A stretch of 58,972 bases of DNA, from NCBI RefSeq assembly GCF_025567195.1, contig NZ_JAOQJF010000020.1:1-58972 (forward strand), in the 5' to 3' direction. Shown here in pieces: positions 31,968 through 40,449 of the stretch. The translations under genes and the position numbers were made by a program. The number at the start of each line of letters is the position of its first letter. Positions within the stretch are counted from its first letter, which is position 1. The stretch comes from Alitiscatomonas aceti. Its GTDB lineage: Bacteria > Bacillota > Clostridia > Lachnospirales > Lachnospiraceae. The notes below the pieces were generated by a model. The model was not told where the DNA came from and made no database searches. It was given only the letters and a program-made list of their open reading frames with translations.

Positions 31968-33398
31968 ATGGAAAATTCTAAGAAAATGACCTGGTATACC
32001 TTAGCCTTTATGGCGTTTTCCACAGTCTGGGGATTCGGAAACGTTCTGAACGGCTTCGTATACTTCAATGGTATCCAGGTTATCTTCAGCTGGGTAATGA
32101 TGTTTGCCCTTTACTTTGTTCCCTACGCGCTCATGGTTGGTGAGCTGGGCTCCGCTTTCAAGAACTCCGGCGGCGGCGTAAGCTCCTGGATCCACGAAAC
32201 CATCAGCCCGAAATTTGCATATTATGCCGGCTGGACCTACTGGGCATGCCACGTTACTTATATCGCAAGTAAGGGCAGCGGCGGATTAAAGGCTTTAAGC
32301 TGGATGGTATTCCAGAACGGAACTACCTACGATACATTCCCGACCATTGCTGTACAGTTAGCGACTCTGGCAGTTCTCCTGTTCTTCAGCTGGGTAGCAA
32401 GCCGCGGCTTAAACCCGCTTAAGAAGCTGGCTACCATTGCCGGAACCAGTATGTTCGTAATGTCCATCCTGTACATCCTTATGATGTTTGCCGCTCCGGT
32501 GATCAATCCCAACGCAGAGTATGTGACAATGGAATTCACCAAAGAGGCACTGATCCCGAAGTTCAACGTGGGTTACTTCACTTCCCTGTCCATCCTGGTA
32601 TTCGCAGTGGGCGGATGTGAGAAGATCTCCCCGTATGTAAATAAGGTAAAGGATCCGTCCAAGGGATTCCCGAAGGGTATGATCGCTCTGGCCGTTATGG
32701 TCATGGTATGTGCGATCCTGGGAACCATCGCCATGGGCAAGATGTTCGATCCGACCATCATCAACGAGAGCAAGGAAAGCTTCAACTCCTACGTTTCCAA
32801 CGGCTCCTACTGGGCATTCCAGAAGTTAGGTGAGTACTACGGCGTAGGCAACGCTCTGCTGATCATCTACGCAGCCTGCAACGCCATCGGACAGTTCTCC
32901 ACTCTTGTTTTAAGTATCGACGCTCCGCTTCGTATGCTTCTTGACAATGAGGATGCAAGACAGTTCGTTCCCACCAAGCTGTTAAAGAAGAACGACAAGG
33001 GCGCATACATCAACGGTATCTGGATGGTTGTGGCTCTTTCCGGAAGTATCATCCTGATCCAGTCCTTCGTACCGGGCGCAGCTGCTGTATTAACACAGTT
33101 AAATAAGCTGAACTCCGTAACCATGCCGCTCCGTTACCTGTGGGTATTTGCCGCTTACATTGCCTTAAGAAAGGCTGCCGGCAAGTTCCATCCGGAGTAC
33201 CGCTTCGTGAAGAACCAGGGCATCGCTCTGACCGCAGGCGTATGGTGCTTCTTCGTAACGGCTGCATGCTGTCTCCTTGGTATGTATGTGGAAGGCGATA
33301 TGGCCTCCACAGCCTTAAACGTAATCACTCCCTTCGTTCTTACTGCTCTGGGACTGATCCTTCCGGAGATCAAGAAGAGAGAAAAAACAAACGCTTAA
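31968..33398 (+). CDS. Amino-acid permease, APC superfamily (YjeM/GadC-like)
   Basis: 476 residues with about twelve membrane segments. The start MTWYTLAFMAFSTVWGFGNVLNG and GELGSAFKNSGGGVSSWI (about 61-78) are typical of the glutamate/GABA-antiporter-like branch of APC transporters, closest in pattern to YjeM. The substrate is an amino acid of unknown identity. ATG 31968 is chosen behind AAGGAAGG; an upstream in-frame ATG at 31932 has no site and falls close to the transcription start. Codon use is that of a highly expressed gene. Confidence 0.85.
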   Translation: MENSKKMTWYTLAFMAFSTVWGFGNVLNGFVYFNGIQVIFSWVMMFALYFVPYALMVGELGSAFKNSGGGVSSWIHETISPKFAYYAGWTYWACHVTYIASKGSGGLKALSWMVFQNGTTYDTFPTIAVQLATLAVLLFFSWVASRGLNPLKKLATIAGTSMFVMSILYILMMFAAPVINPNAEYVTMEFTKEALIPKFNVGYFTSLSILVFAVGGCEKISPYVNKVKDPSKGFPKGMIALAVMVMVCAILGTIAMGKMFDPTIINESKESFNSYVSNGSYWAFQKLGEYYGVGNALLIIYAACNAIGQFSTLVLSIDAPLRMLLDNEDARQFVPTKLLKKNDKGAYINGIWMVVALSGSIILIQSFVPGAAAVLTQLNKLNSVTMPLRYLWVFAAYIALRKAAGKFHPEYRFVKNQGIALTAGVWCFFVTAACCLLGMYVEGDMASTALNVITPFVLTALGLILPEIKKREKTNA

Positions 33399-33429
33399 CT
33401 GGAAATAAAATAACTTGTATTGTGCGTAT

Positions 33430-33468
33430 CCGGCAGCTGGCCCATCCTGGACTGGCTGCCGGTTTTTC
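33430..33468 (+). terminator. Terminator of APC permease
   Basis: CCGGCAGC (33430-33437) and GCTGCCGG (33455-33462) with inner CCAG-type pairing, followed by TTTTTCC. Confidence 0.85.
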
Positions 33469-33547
33469 CTATATATTTTTGGGGATAGATATGATAAAAT
33501 AGGATCCATGGAAACAGCTGCGGCAGTCAGAAAAAGGAGGGGAGCCT

Positions 33548-34762
33548 GTGGATATACAGAAGGATGACCGGAAGGCGTGTGGAAAAGAGCAGACCGGGGA
33601 CAGAGACTGGAAGGTGACCTTTGAAGGGGGCTTTTACGGCCAGAGGGGCCGCCGGGGGATCGAGATCCCGGTGGGAAAGACGTTTTCCTGGGGGAAGGAG
33701 ATCTGGCATGTTCCGGCGGTGTACCAGTGCGGAAAGGGGCTGGTGGCAGATATCTTTGCGGAGATCGACCCGGAACGGGTGAAGGCCTTTTTAGAACGGT
33801 ACCGGGATCTGGAGGAGGACAGGCTGACGGAGGAGGAGCAGGAGCGGATCCAGCAGGAAAGTCCTCTGGAAACGGGCTTCCAGCCGGAGATCGTACTGAA
33901 CGGAAGGAAGCTTCGGGGAGTGGAGGGAAACGGGCTCTGCTGGCTCCCGGAATCCTGCCGGGAAATGGATGCCGGGGCTCTGGATGATGGGCCGGCAGAG
34001 GAATATCCGGAACTGGATAATGACGGGGATCCAGTGGAGGATCCGGCAGCGGAGAAGTACCTGGCAGCAGACCCATATGAAGAGGAGCGGAGGCTCCTGG
34101 AGCATTACGGACTGGATCCGGCGAAGGCCTGGTCCATCAACCGCTGGAGCTTTTCCTGGGCTACAAAGCGGCCGCCAAAGCTCCGGTCCCTGAGCCTTAC
34201 CATGAAGCGGGACCGGGTCTGTGTTCCGGGCATCCGCTTTACAGTTCGGGGGCCGGGAGACCAGATCTCCTTTATCCATCCCTCCACAGGAGAGCGTCAT
34301 GTGCTGACGGTCCTGGAATACCAGGAGGAGGAGATGGACCGGAAGGCCTTTGAAGCGCCGGAGGATATGGAACAGGAAGAGAGACGGAGGCTTCTCCGGC
34401 GTATGGGGGAGTGGGAGTATCCCACCCACCTGGCGGCCATGACCTACGCCGTAAGCCCAGAGATTTCCAGGAGAGAGCTGCAGATCCGGGACTGCGGCGG
34501 CGACCGTCCCCGGAGGATCCTGCCCAGGGAGACGGAGGACCGGTTCCTTCCGGAGGCGAAGAATGATGTGTGTGTCATGGCAGGAGCCAGCGCCATCGGG
34601 ATCATCGGCGGAGCCGACGGGCCCACGGCCATTTTCATGGCGGGGAAGGGAGAGCCGCGTTGCACCTTTTCCTCCCTGTATTTTGAACCGGGAAAGCCGG
34701 TGGAATGGCGGATGCGGTTTTATGAGAAGCGGGTGGAGGATCTGGAAGTGAGGCTTTTATAA
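33548..34762 (+). CDS. Unknown acidic protein with GGADGPTAIF motif
   Basis: 404 residues, soluble, no signal peptide, rich in Glu/Arg. I do not recognise the body (for example FEGGFYGQRGRRGIEIPVGKTFSWGKEIWHVPAVY, split as residues 22-56). At residues 351-363 it carries GIIGGADGPTAIF, a motif otherwise known from beta subunits of Na+-translocating decarboxylases, here without the surrounding membrane helices. The start is GTG 33548 behind AAAGGAGGGG. It stands alone, convergent with the OLD-type nuclease gene. Confidence 0.75.
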   Translation: MDIQKDDRKACGKEQTGDRDWKVTFEGGFYGQRGRRGIEIPVGKTFSWGKEIWHVPAVYQCGKGLVADIFAEIDPERVKAFLERYRDLEEDRLTEEEQERIQQESPLETGFQPEIVLNGRKLRGVEGNGLCWLPESCREMDAGALDDGPAEEYPELDNDGDPVEDPAAEKYLAADPYEEERRLLEHYGLDPAKAWSINRWSFSWATKRPPKLRSLSLTMKRDRVCVPGIRFTVRGPGDQISFIHPSTGERHVLTVLEYQEEEMDRKAFEAPEDMEQEERRRLLRRMGEWEYPTHLAAMTYAVSPEISRRELQIRDCGGDRPRRILPRETEDRFLPEAKNDVCVMAGASAIGIIGGADGPTAIFMAGKGEPRCTFSSLYFEPGKPVEWRMRFYEKRVEDLEVRLL

Positions 34763-34765
34763 AAG

Positions 34766-34802
34766 AAGGGCGGGGAACAGTCAGTGCTGTTTCCCGCTCT
34801 TT
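34766..34802. terminator. Bidirectional terminator
   Basis: AAGGGCGGGGAACAG (34766-34780), TCAGT loop, CTGTTTCCCGCTCTTTCT. It is flanked by AAAAG and CTTTCT and overlaps the stop codon of the minus-strand nuclease gene. Confidence 0.75.
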
Positions 34803-36643
34803 CTGCTGTCAAAGTATGGAAAGCTGTCGATGGCGTCTAAGATATCCTTAAAATCATCCCTGGGAGCCAGGCGGATGTAGGCCTTTAAGATCTCCTGCTC
34901 CCGGGAGCGGAAGGGGCCGTAAAAGATATCGTACAGGTTGTGGCCCCGCAGGTGGATGCGGATCTCCTCCATATGGTCCTTCATATCCTCCGGGGAAGTG
35001 AAGTCCCGGCCCAGGGCCTTTATGAGCTTCTGGCCGCTGGTGAGCCGGTGGAGATATTCACGCCATTTTTTGTACAGGGTCTCGTAAAAGGCTTCCTCGC
35101 TTTCCACAATGCCCAGCTGTGCCATGATCTCCGGGTCAAAGAAGTAGTTTTCAAAGGAATAATATTTCAGGATCAGCACGTTCCTTCTGGTGACTCTAGG
35201 GAGCCGGTCCACGTCCTCGGCATTCCGCGCGTCATAATACCGGCAGAGCTGCCCCGCCAGCTCCTCCGGATCCTTTCCATCCCCGTCCCGGATCATCAGG
35301 AACTGGTCCCGGATATAGACCTGGTTCATATATTTTAAATTGGCGTAGGTCTTGATGTTGGTACAGCTGTTGGTGGTGATGATGGAAATGCGGGAGAGCC
35401 GTCCCTCCTGGTCCCGGATCTCAGAGTAGTAGTTTTCCAGCAGCAGGGGAAGCCGGGACTTATCCTGCTTTCCTTCCACAATAAAAACGAAGCTCACGTT
35501 CATCAGATCGCTGGCCCCGTAGCCCAGATCGTCCAGGATCCGGCCCAGATCGGTCTTTTCCCGGATCACGGAATACATGTCGTCGTCTAAGACCACCTGG
35601 CGGATCTGGCGGGCCGTGAAATTGAACAGAAGATCCGGCGAATGGGTCTGGAAGATCACCTGGTTTTTTAAGGAAAGGCGGTACAGGATCTCACAGCACA
35701 TTTTCTGGAGCTGGGGATGGAGAAAGATCTCCGGGTCCTCCACCAGGATGATGCTGGGGATCCGGTCCGGCTCGGCCACATACGTTTCCAGGAGAGACAG
35801 CATGTAGATGCTCCGCATGCCTTTGCCCAGGTATTCCACCGGAGTCTCTGTCCCCCTTTTTTCATTGCAGGCCGTGACCGTAACGGAAAACATCTGGTCC
35901 GTGTCACAGCTTATGGAGCAGCGGATCTCTTCATAGCCGCCGTTTTTCAGGAAGTTTTCACTGAGCTTTTTGGAAAAGCTGCTGAAATTCAGCTGATAGA
36001 TCTTATATTCCAGGAGCCTGGCAGTCTCCACTGCGGAAAGCTCCGCAGGCTTTTTCTGGTCGATGAGGCCGATGCAGCGGAAGCAGTGGCTGCATGCCTT
36101 GGCCGGATCGAAGATACAGGAGCCGGAGCGGAGCTTTCTGAGCTGCCGGTCTTCCTGGAACATGAGGAGGTCATTCTGGAGCTGTCTTAAGTCCCGGTCG
36201 GCAGTGATCCGGTAGATCCTGGGGAGGACCATGGGGATATAGGGATTGTTTTTCCGGGAAATATCCTCGTAGCGGACCTTTCCGTCTTTATTTACATGGA
36301 AGGTAAAGCAAAGCTCTCCCTGGGAGAAGGAAGGAAGACGCTCGCCGAAGACCCGCCTCCACACCTCATACCGCCGGTACTGGCTGACGATGCCCATGCG
36401 GTGGAACAGGGCCAGATCCTCGCCGCTGATGGAAAAGGAGGCGTCGATGCGGATGGCCTGTTCCCTTTCATTAAAATCAGCCTCCTGGACCTGGTAGCAG
36501 CCGCAGACGGCGCAGACCGCGTCCAGGACCGAGGTCTTCCCTGTATTGTTTTTTCCCACCAGGATCAGGGCCCGGTCAATGTCCCGGATCTCCATGTCCC
36601 GGATGGACTTGAAATTGTGGATGTGAAGATAAGTCAGCTGCAT
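34781..36643 (-). CDS. OLD-type ATP-dependent nuclease (AAA ATPase + TOPRIM)
   Basis: 620 residues. ABC-type ATPase: Walker A GKNNTGKT (30-37), signature-like LGKGMRSIYMLSLLE (272-286), Walker B ILVEDPE (299-305) and H-loop THSPD (333-337). TOPRIM nuclease: E390 in FIVEGKQD and the D453-x-D455 pair in IRDGDGKD. Such OLD/GajA-like proteins cut DNA and often act in phage defence. A cysteine cluster, C176 and C184-x2-C187-x2-C190, sits in the ATPase insert and probably binds zinc. No UvrD-like GajB partner is adjacent, so this is a stand-alone OLD form. Confidence 0.88.
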   Translation of the reverse strand: MQLTYLHIHNFKSIRDMEIRDIDRALILVGKNNTGKTSVLDAVCAVCGCYQVQEADFNEREQAIRIDASFSISGEDLALFHRMGIVSQYRRYEVWRRVFGERLPSFSQGELCFTFHVNKDGKVRYEDISRKNNPYIPMVLPRIYRITADRDLRQLQNDLLMFQEDRQLRKLRSGSCIFDPAKACSHCFRCIGLIDQKKPAELSAVETARLLEYKIYQLNFSSFSKKLSENFLKNGGYEEIRCSISCDTDQMFSVTVTACNEKRGTETPVEYLGKGMRSIYMLSLLETYVAEPDRIPSIILVEDPEIFLHPQLQKMCCEILYRLSLKNQVIFQTHSPDLLFNFTARQIRQVVLDDDMYSVIREKTDLGRILDDLGYGASDLMNVSFVFIVEGKQDKSRLPLLLENYYSEIRDQEGRLSRISIITTNSCTNIKTYANLKYMNQVYIRDQFLMIRDGDGKDPEELAGQLCRYYDARNAEDVDRLPRVTRRNVLILKYYSFENYFFDPEIMAQLGIVESEEAFYETLYKKWREYLHRLTSGQKLIKALGRDFTSPEDMKDHMEEIRIHLRGHNLYDIFYGPFRSREQEILKAYIRLAPRDDFKDILDAIDSFPYFDSRKSGKQH

Positions 36644-36681
36644 GCTCCGCCCTCCCTGTAAAAGTTCTTCCTTTTGCCCCT

Positions 36682-36710
36682 AGTATAATCCAGCCGGAGG
36701 CATGTGGCAA
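36682..36710 (-). promoter_or_regulatory. Promoter of OLD-type nuclease
   Basis: On the minus strand: TTGCCA (36710-36705), 17-nt spacer, TATACT (36687-36682), about 39 nt before the start. Confidence 0.7.
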
Positions 36711-36771
36711 TAGAAAACGTCTGCGCTGCGGGGCGGTCTGGCAGATAATTTGGAAAAAATCAAAAAAAGGG

Positions 36772-36800
36772 TTGACATTTGCTTTAAAGTGGCATAGAAT
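36772..36800 (+). promoter_or_regulatory. Promoter of T-box/trpXYZ transcript
   Basis: TTGACA (36772-36777), 17-nt spacer, TAGAAT (36795-36800). Confidence 0.85.
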
Positions 36801-36806
36801 ACAGAC

Positions 36807-37083
36807 ACAGAAATAAGAGAAACCGATGAGAAAGAGGAGTAAGCCTTCTTCTGATATCACAGAGAGCTGCAGGCGGTGGGATTGCAGTATGGAAGGGATC
36901 GCTGAATGGACTTTCGAGGGCGGCCTGAAATGAAAAGAGTAGGAGCTGCCGGGAACCAAACCCGTTATCAATGAGGGATGCATGGTAGTGCATTGAAAGT
37001 GGACATTTATGTCAATTTGAGTGGTACCGCGATTATAAACGATTATAACCGTCTCAAGCGAAAGGGCTTGAGGCGGTTTTTGT
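36807..37083 (+). ncRNA. T-box leader, predicted Trp-specific
   Basis: tRNA-sensing leader. Visible parts are the stem I AGAGAGC and AGTA-type segments (36836-36867), the specifier region GAA-TGG-AC with TGG at 36907-36909, the T-box TGGTACCGCG (37022-37031), and a terminator CCGTCTCAAGC/GCTTGAGGCGG with a T-run (37049-37083). A TGG specifier means tRNA-Trp, matching the Trp-type importer downstream. Uncharged tRNA-Trp would stabilise the antiterminator and switch the operon on. Confidence 0.9.
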
Positions 37084-37229
37084 GTTATAGGAACATGGGT
37101 TCCATGACATAAAAGCGTTCCGCAAGGATCGTCATGGGGCGGAAGAGGATTCTGCCGCAGACGCGTACCGCCGCTGGTTTCCCGTTTCTGAAATGCGAAA
37201 AAAATTTAAGAGCATGGAGGAGAAAGACT

Positions 37230-38333
37230 ATGAAGAAAAAAATGATGAGCGCAGTGATGGCAGCAGCAGTGGCAGCGGCATTTTTAGGAGGCTGCGGAGG
37301 AAAGGAAACGTCAGCCAGCCCAGAGGCCGGCGGGGCGAAGGCAGAGGAAACAACGGCCCAGGGGTCAAAGGAGACAAAAGAGGAGAAGACCGGCGGTGCC
37401 GGAGAAAATACAGAGGCTGGAAACGCAGACAGCGGGGAATATACCGTGGCCGTTGTAAAGCAGATGGACCACGCGTCCCTGGACGAGATCGCTGCCGCTG
37501 TCTGTGAGGAGCTGGATGCCCTGGCAGAAAAGAACGGGGTTTCCATCCAGTATGAGGTATATTCCGGTCAGGGAGACCAGTCGGTGCTGACCCAGATCGG
37601 GACCCAGGTGATCTCCGGGCAGGTGGATGCGGTGATCCCCATTGCCACCCTGGCAGCCCAGGTCATGGCCACCTGTGCTGAGGATACGAAGACCCCGGTG
37701 GTCTATGCGGCCATCTCCGATCCGGAGGCAGCGGAAATGACGGACATTGATTATGTGACCGGAACCTCCGACGCCCTGAATACAAAGTTCATCCTGGATA
37801 TGATGCTGGCCCAGGATCCGGAGGTGAAAAAGGTCGGACTCCTTTATTCCTTATCTGAGGATAACTCCAAAACGCCCATCGCTGAGGCAAAGGCGTATCT
37901 GGAGGAAAAGGGGATCGGATACACAGAGAAAACGGCCAACACCAACGACGAGGTGATCACAGCGGCCAGCGCCCTGATCGCAGAGGACGTGGACGCCATC
38001 TTTACACCCACCGACAACGTGATCATGTCCGCAGAGCTGGCGATCTATGAGAGCCTGGCCGAGGCAGGGATCCCCCACTACACCGGGGCCGACTCCTTCG
38101 TAAGGAACGGCGCCTTTGCCACCTGCGGCGTCAACTATACAGACCTGGGCCATGAGACGGCGGACCTGGCTTATACGGCCATGACGGAGGGCATGGATTC
38201 CCTGGAGGACTTTTATCTGGCCGAGGGCGGGATCATCACTGTGAACACCGAAACAGCCCAGGCTCTGGGGATCGATTATTCCGTATTTAAGGACATGGGA
38301 ACTCTGGTGGAGGTAGGCACCACAGAGGATTAA
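37230..38333 (+). CDS. trpX: Tryptophan-type ABC transporter substrate-binding lipoprotein
   Basis: 367 residues. The lipoprotein signal ends LGGC (C22), then an acidic linker (about 25-75) and a two-lobed ABC substrate-binding domain of the PF04392 type (YTVAVVKQMDHASLDEIAAAV, QVDAVIPIATLAAQVMA, DAIFTPTDNVIMSAELAIYESL). This family, with its permease and ATPase, is regularly under tryptophan T-boxes and named TrpXYZ. ATG 37230 is chosen behind TGGAGGAG. First gene after the T-box. Confidence 0.88.
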   Translation: MKKKMMSAVMAAAVAAAFLGGCGGKETSASPEAGGAKAEETTAQGSKETKEEKTGGAGENTEAGNADSGEYTVAVVKQMDHASLDEIAAAVCEELDALAEKNGVSIQYEVYSGQGDQSVLTQIGTQVISGQVDAVIPIATLAAQVMATCAEDTKTPVVYAAISDPEAAEMTDIDYVTGTSDALNTKFILDMMLAQDPEVKKVGLLYSLSEDNSKTPIAEAKAYLEEKGIGYTEKTANTNDEVITAASALIAEDVDAIFTPTDNVIMSAELAIYESLAEAGIPHYTGADSFVRNGAFATCGVNYTDLGHETADLAYTAMTEGMDSLEDFYLAEGGIITVNTETAQALGIDYSVFKDMGTLVEVGTTED

Positions 38334-38415
38334 AGAAAGCGGCTGCCGGGGGCCTGTACAGAATGGGCGCAGGCTCCCAGGCAGAAAATAAAGAGTATGG
38401 AAGGATGGGAAAGAT

Positions 38416-39330
38416 ATGCTTTATGTGGTTCAGACAGCCCTGGAGCTGGGATTTATGTATGCCCTGGTGGCCATGGCCCTGTTTTTAAGCTACCGGATCC
38501 TGGATATCGCAGATATGACCACAGACAGTGGATTCGTTCTGGGAGCAGCCGTATCGGTGACCTGCGCGGCGGCCGGCCATCCGGTGCTGGCGGTTTTTGC
38601 AGCCATGGCGGCGGGAGCCTGCGCCGGTTATGTGACAGCGTTTTTGCAGACCAGGATGGGCGTACCGTCGATCCTGGCCGGGATCATCACCAATACGGGG
38701 CTCTACACCGTGAATCTTATGGTCATGGGCTGGAGCTCCAATGTGAGCCTCTTAAAGCAGGATACCATGTTCACACTGTTCAGGGACCTGGGAATCGGAG
38801 GCGGATTTTATAAGCTGATCCTGGCGGGCGGCATCACCATGTTTGCCGGAGCCGCCCTGGTATGGTTTCTGGGCACCCGGCTGGGCTTAAGCATCCGCGC
38901 CACCGGAGACAACCGGGATATGGTGCGGGCGTCGTCGGTGAACCCGGTGTTTACCATTACTGTGGGACTCTGTATCTCCAACGCCTTAACGGCCCTTTCG
39001 GGAGCTGTGGTGGGCCAGTACCAGAAATCGGCGGATATCAACAGCGGAGCCGGGATCGTGGTCATTGGCCTGGCCTGCCTCATCATCGGAGAGACTGTAC
39101 TGGACCGCCGCTCCATGGGAAGAAATGTGGCGGCAGCTGTGACCGGGAGCATTCTGTACCGCTTCCTTTATGCCATGATCCTTAAGACCTCCATCGTTCC
39201 CATCGAGTGTCTGAAGCTGGTGACAGCGGTGGTGGTGGCCCTGGCCATTGCCTCCCCGTCCTTAAGAGAGTGGGCAGGACTTCAGAAAAAGAAAGCGGAA
39301 GCGAAGAAAAGGAGGGGACAGTCATGCTAA
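38416..39330 (+). CDS. trpY: Tryptophan-type ABC transporter permease
   Basis: 304-residue membrane protein of the LivH-like permease family with about eight or nine hydrophobic segments. The conserved LSYRILDIADMTTDSGFVLGAA (about 15-36) and the cytoplasmic loop RATGDNRDMVRASSVN (about 161-176), which docks the ATPase, are present. It lies 82 bp after trpX and overlaps the ATPase start by 7 bp. Confidence 0.87.
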   Translation: MLYVVQTALELGFMYALVAMALFLSYRILDIADMTTDSGFVLGAAVSVTCAAAGHPVLAVFAAMAAGACAGYVTAFLQTRMGVPSILAGIITNTGLYTVNLMVMGWSSNVSLLKQDTMFTLFRDLGIGGGFYKLILAGGITMFAGAALVWFLGTRLGLSIRATGDNRDMVRASSVNPVFTITVGLCISNALTALSGAVVGQYQKSADINSGAGIVVIGLACLIIGETVLDRRSMGRNVAAAVTGSILYRFLYAMILKTSIVPIECLKLVTAVVVALAIASPSLREWAGLQKKKAEAKKRRGQSC

Positions 39331-40130
39331 AGCTGGACCATATCAAAAAGACCTTTAATCCGGGGACGGTCAACGAAAAGGCGGCCATCCGGGATCTGTC
39401 CCTCCACCTGGAGCCGGGGGATTTTGCCACGGTCATCGGCTCCAACGGCGCAGGCAAGTCCACCATGTTCGCAGCCATTGCCGGGAGCTTTATTACGGAT
39501 TCCGGTTCCATTACCTTAAACGGGAAGGACATTACCTTTGCGCCCGAGTACCAGAGGAGCCGCGTCATCGGCCGTCTCTTCCAGGACCCCTTAAAGGGGA
39601 CGGCTCCCCATATGACCATTGAGGAAAACCTGTCCCTGGCGTATCTGCGGGCGTCCAGAGGAAGCATCCCCTTCAGCCGGATCTCAAAAAAGGATAAGGA
39701 ATTTTTCAGAGAGCAGCTTTCCATGCTGGACATGGGGCTGGAGGACCGGATGAAGCAGCCGGTGGGCCTTTTATCCGGCGGCCAGCGCCAGGCCCTGACC
39801 CTTCTTATGGCCACCATGGTGCCCCCGCTCTTACTGCTGTTGGATGAGCATACAGCGGCCCTGGATCCGGCCACGGCGGAAAAGGTGCTGGAGCTGACGA
39901 AAAAGATCGTGGCAAAAAAACATACCACCTGTCTGATGGTCACCCACAATATGCAGCAGGCCCTGACCATGGGAAACCGGACGCTGATGATGGACGATGG
40001 CCGGATCGTGTTCGATGTGAAGGGAGAGGAGCGGTCCCGCATGACTGTGCCGGATCTTCTGGAGAAGTTCCGCATCGGAGCTGGAAAGGAGCTTGATAAC
40101 GACCGGATCCTTTTGTCGGCGGAGGACTGA
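39324..40130 (+). CDS. trpZ: Tryptophan-type ABC transporter ATP-binding protein
   Basis: 268 residues. Walker A GSNGAGKST (about 40-48), signature LLSGGQRQALTLL (about 152-164), Walker B LLLLDEHTAALD (about 171-182) and the H-loop MVTHN are present. The signature and the DEHTAALD form match this importer family. ATG 39324 is chosen behind GGAGGGG; the longer frame start lies inside trpY. It powers TrpX/TrpY uptake. Confidence 0.9.
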   Translation: MLKLDHIKKTFNPGTVNEKAAIRDLSLHLEPGDFATVIGSNGAGKSTMFAAIAGSFITDSGSITLNGKDITFAPEYQRSRVIGRLFQDPLKGTAPHMTIEENLSLAYLRASRGSIPFSRISKKDKEFFREQLSMLDMGLEDRMKQPVGLLSGGQRQALTLLMATMVPPLLLLLDEHTAALDPATAEKVLELTKKIVAKKHTTCLMVTHNMQQALTMGNRTLMMDDGRIVFDVKGEERSRMTVPDLLEKFRIGAGKELDNDRILLSAED

Positions 40131-40449
40131 TCCTGCCGGAATGCATTGGGATCTATATAAAATCCGACCGGTGGGAGCCATGCTGTCCAATACGGTGACG
40201 CCCGACGGCTATACGGTCGGAAGCGACGGGGCATGGATCTAAACAGATGAAAATATAGGAAACCGGCGCGGGGGCTGCGGCCTTTCGCGCCGGTTCCTGC
40301 TTACAGGTTTAGGTGGCGGAGCGGACGGGGCTGTGGTATACTTTTATCATGGAATACAGGAGCTGAGGGCAGCAGCAGAGCAGCGCCTGTGGGAGGAACC
40401 GGAAGATCTTACCGGAGCGATCCGGAAATATAAAAGGGAGGAAACACCT
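40131..40449 (+). other. Intergenic region between trpZ and sagB-like gene
   Basis: 319 bp. It holds a coding remnant (40141-40242), a GC-rich hairpin AACCGGCGCG (40261-40270) / CGCGCCGGTT (40286-40295) with a weak T tail that may end the trp transcript, and a TATACT box (40337-40342) as possible -10 for the next gene. Confidence 0.6.
40141..40242 (+). pseudogene. Remnant of a cell-wall-binding repeat domain
   Basis: Reads MHWDLYKIRPVGAMLSNTV followed by TPDGYTVGSDGAWI and a stop, 33 codons. The GAML-NT-TPDGY-VG-DGAW pattern is the typical last unit of choline/cell-wall-binding repeat proteins of Lachnospiraceae. There is no body upstream, because trpZ ends 10 bp before. It is best read as the 3' scrap of a lost surface-protein gene. 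Confidence 0.6.

Noticed and set aside
33315..34076. 253-residue minus-strand frame antisense to the GGADGPT-motif gene
   Set aside because: Pro/Arg/Ser-rich composition typical of antisense reading of a Glu/Arg-rich gene; no ribosome site.
34781..36643. Gabija (GajA-GajB) defence system
   Set aside because: The ATPase-TOPRIM protein fits GajA in outline, but no UvrD/Rep-type helicase is on either side; kept as a stand-alone OLD-type nuclease.
37193..37507. 104-residue plus-strand frame overlapping trpX
   Set aside because: Out of frame with the lipoprotein, very Arg/Gly-rich, no start signal; a shadow of the GC-rich trpX coding sequence.
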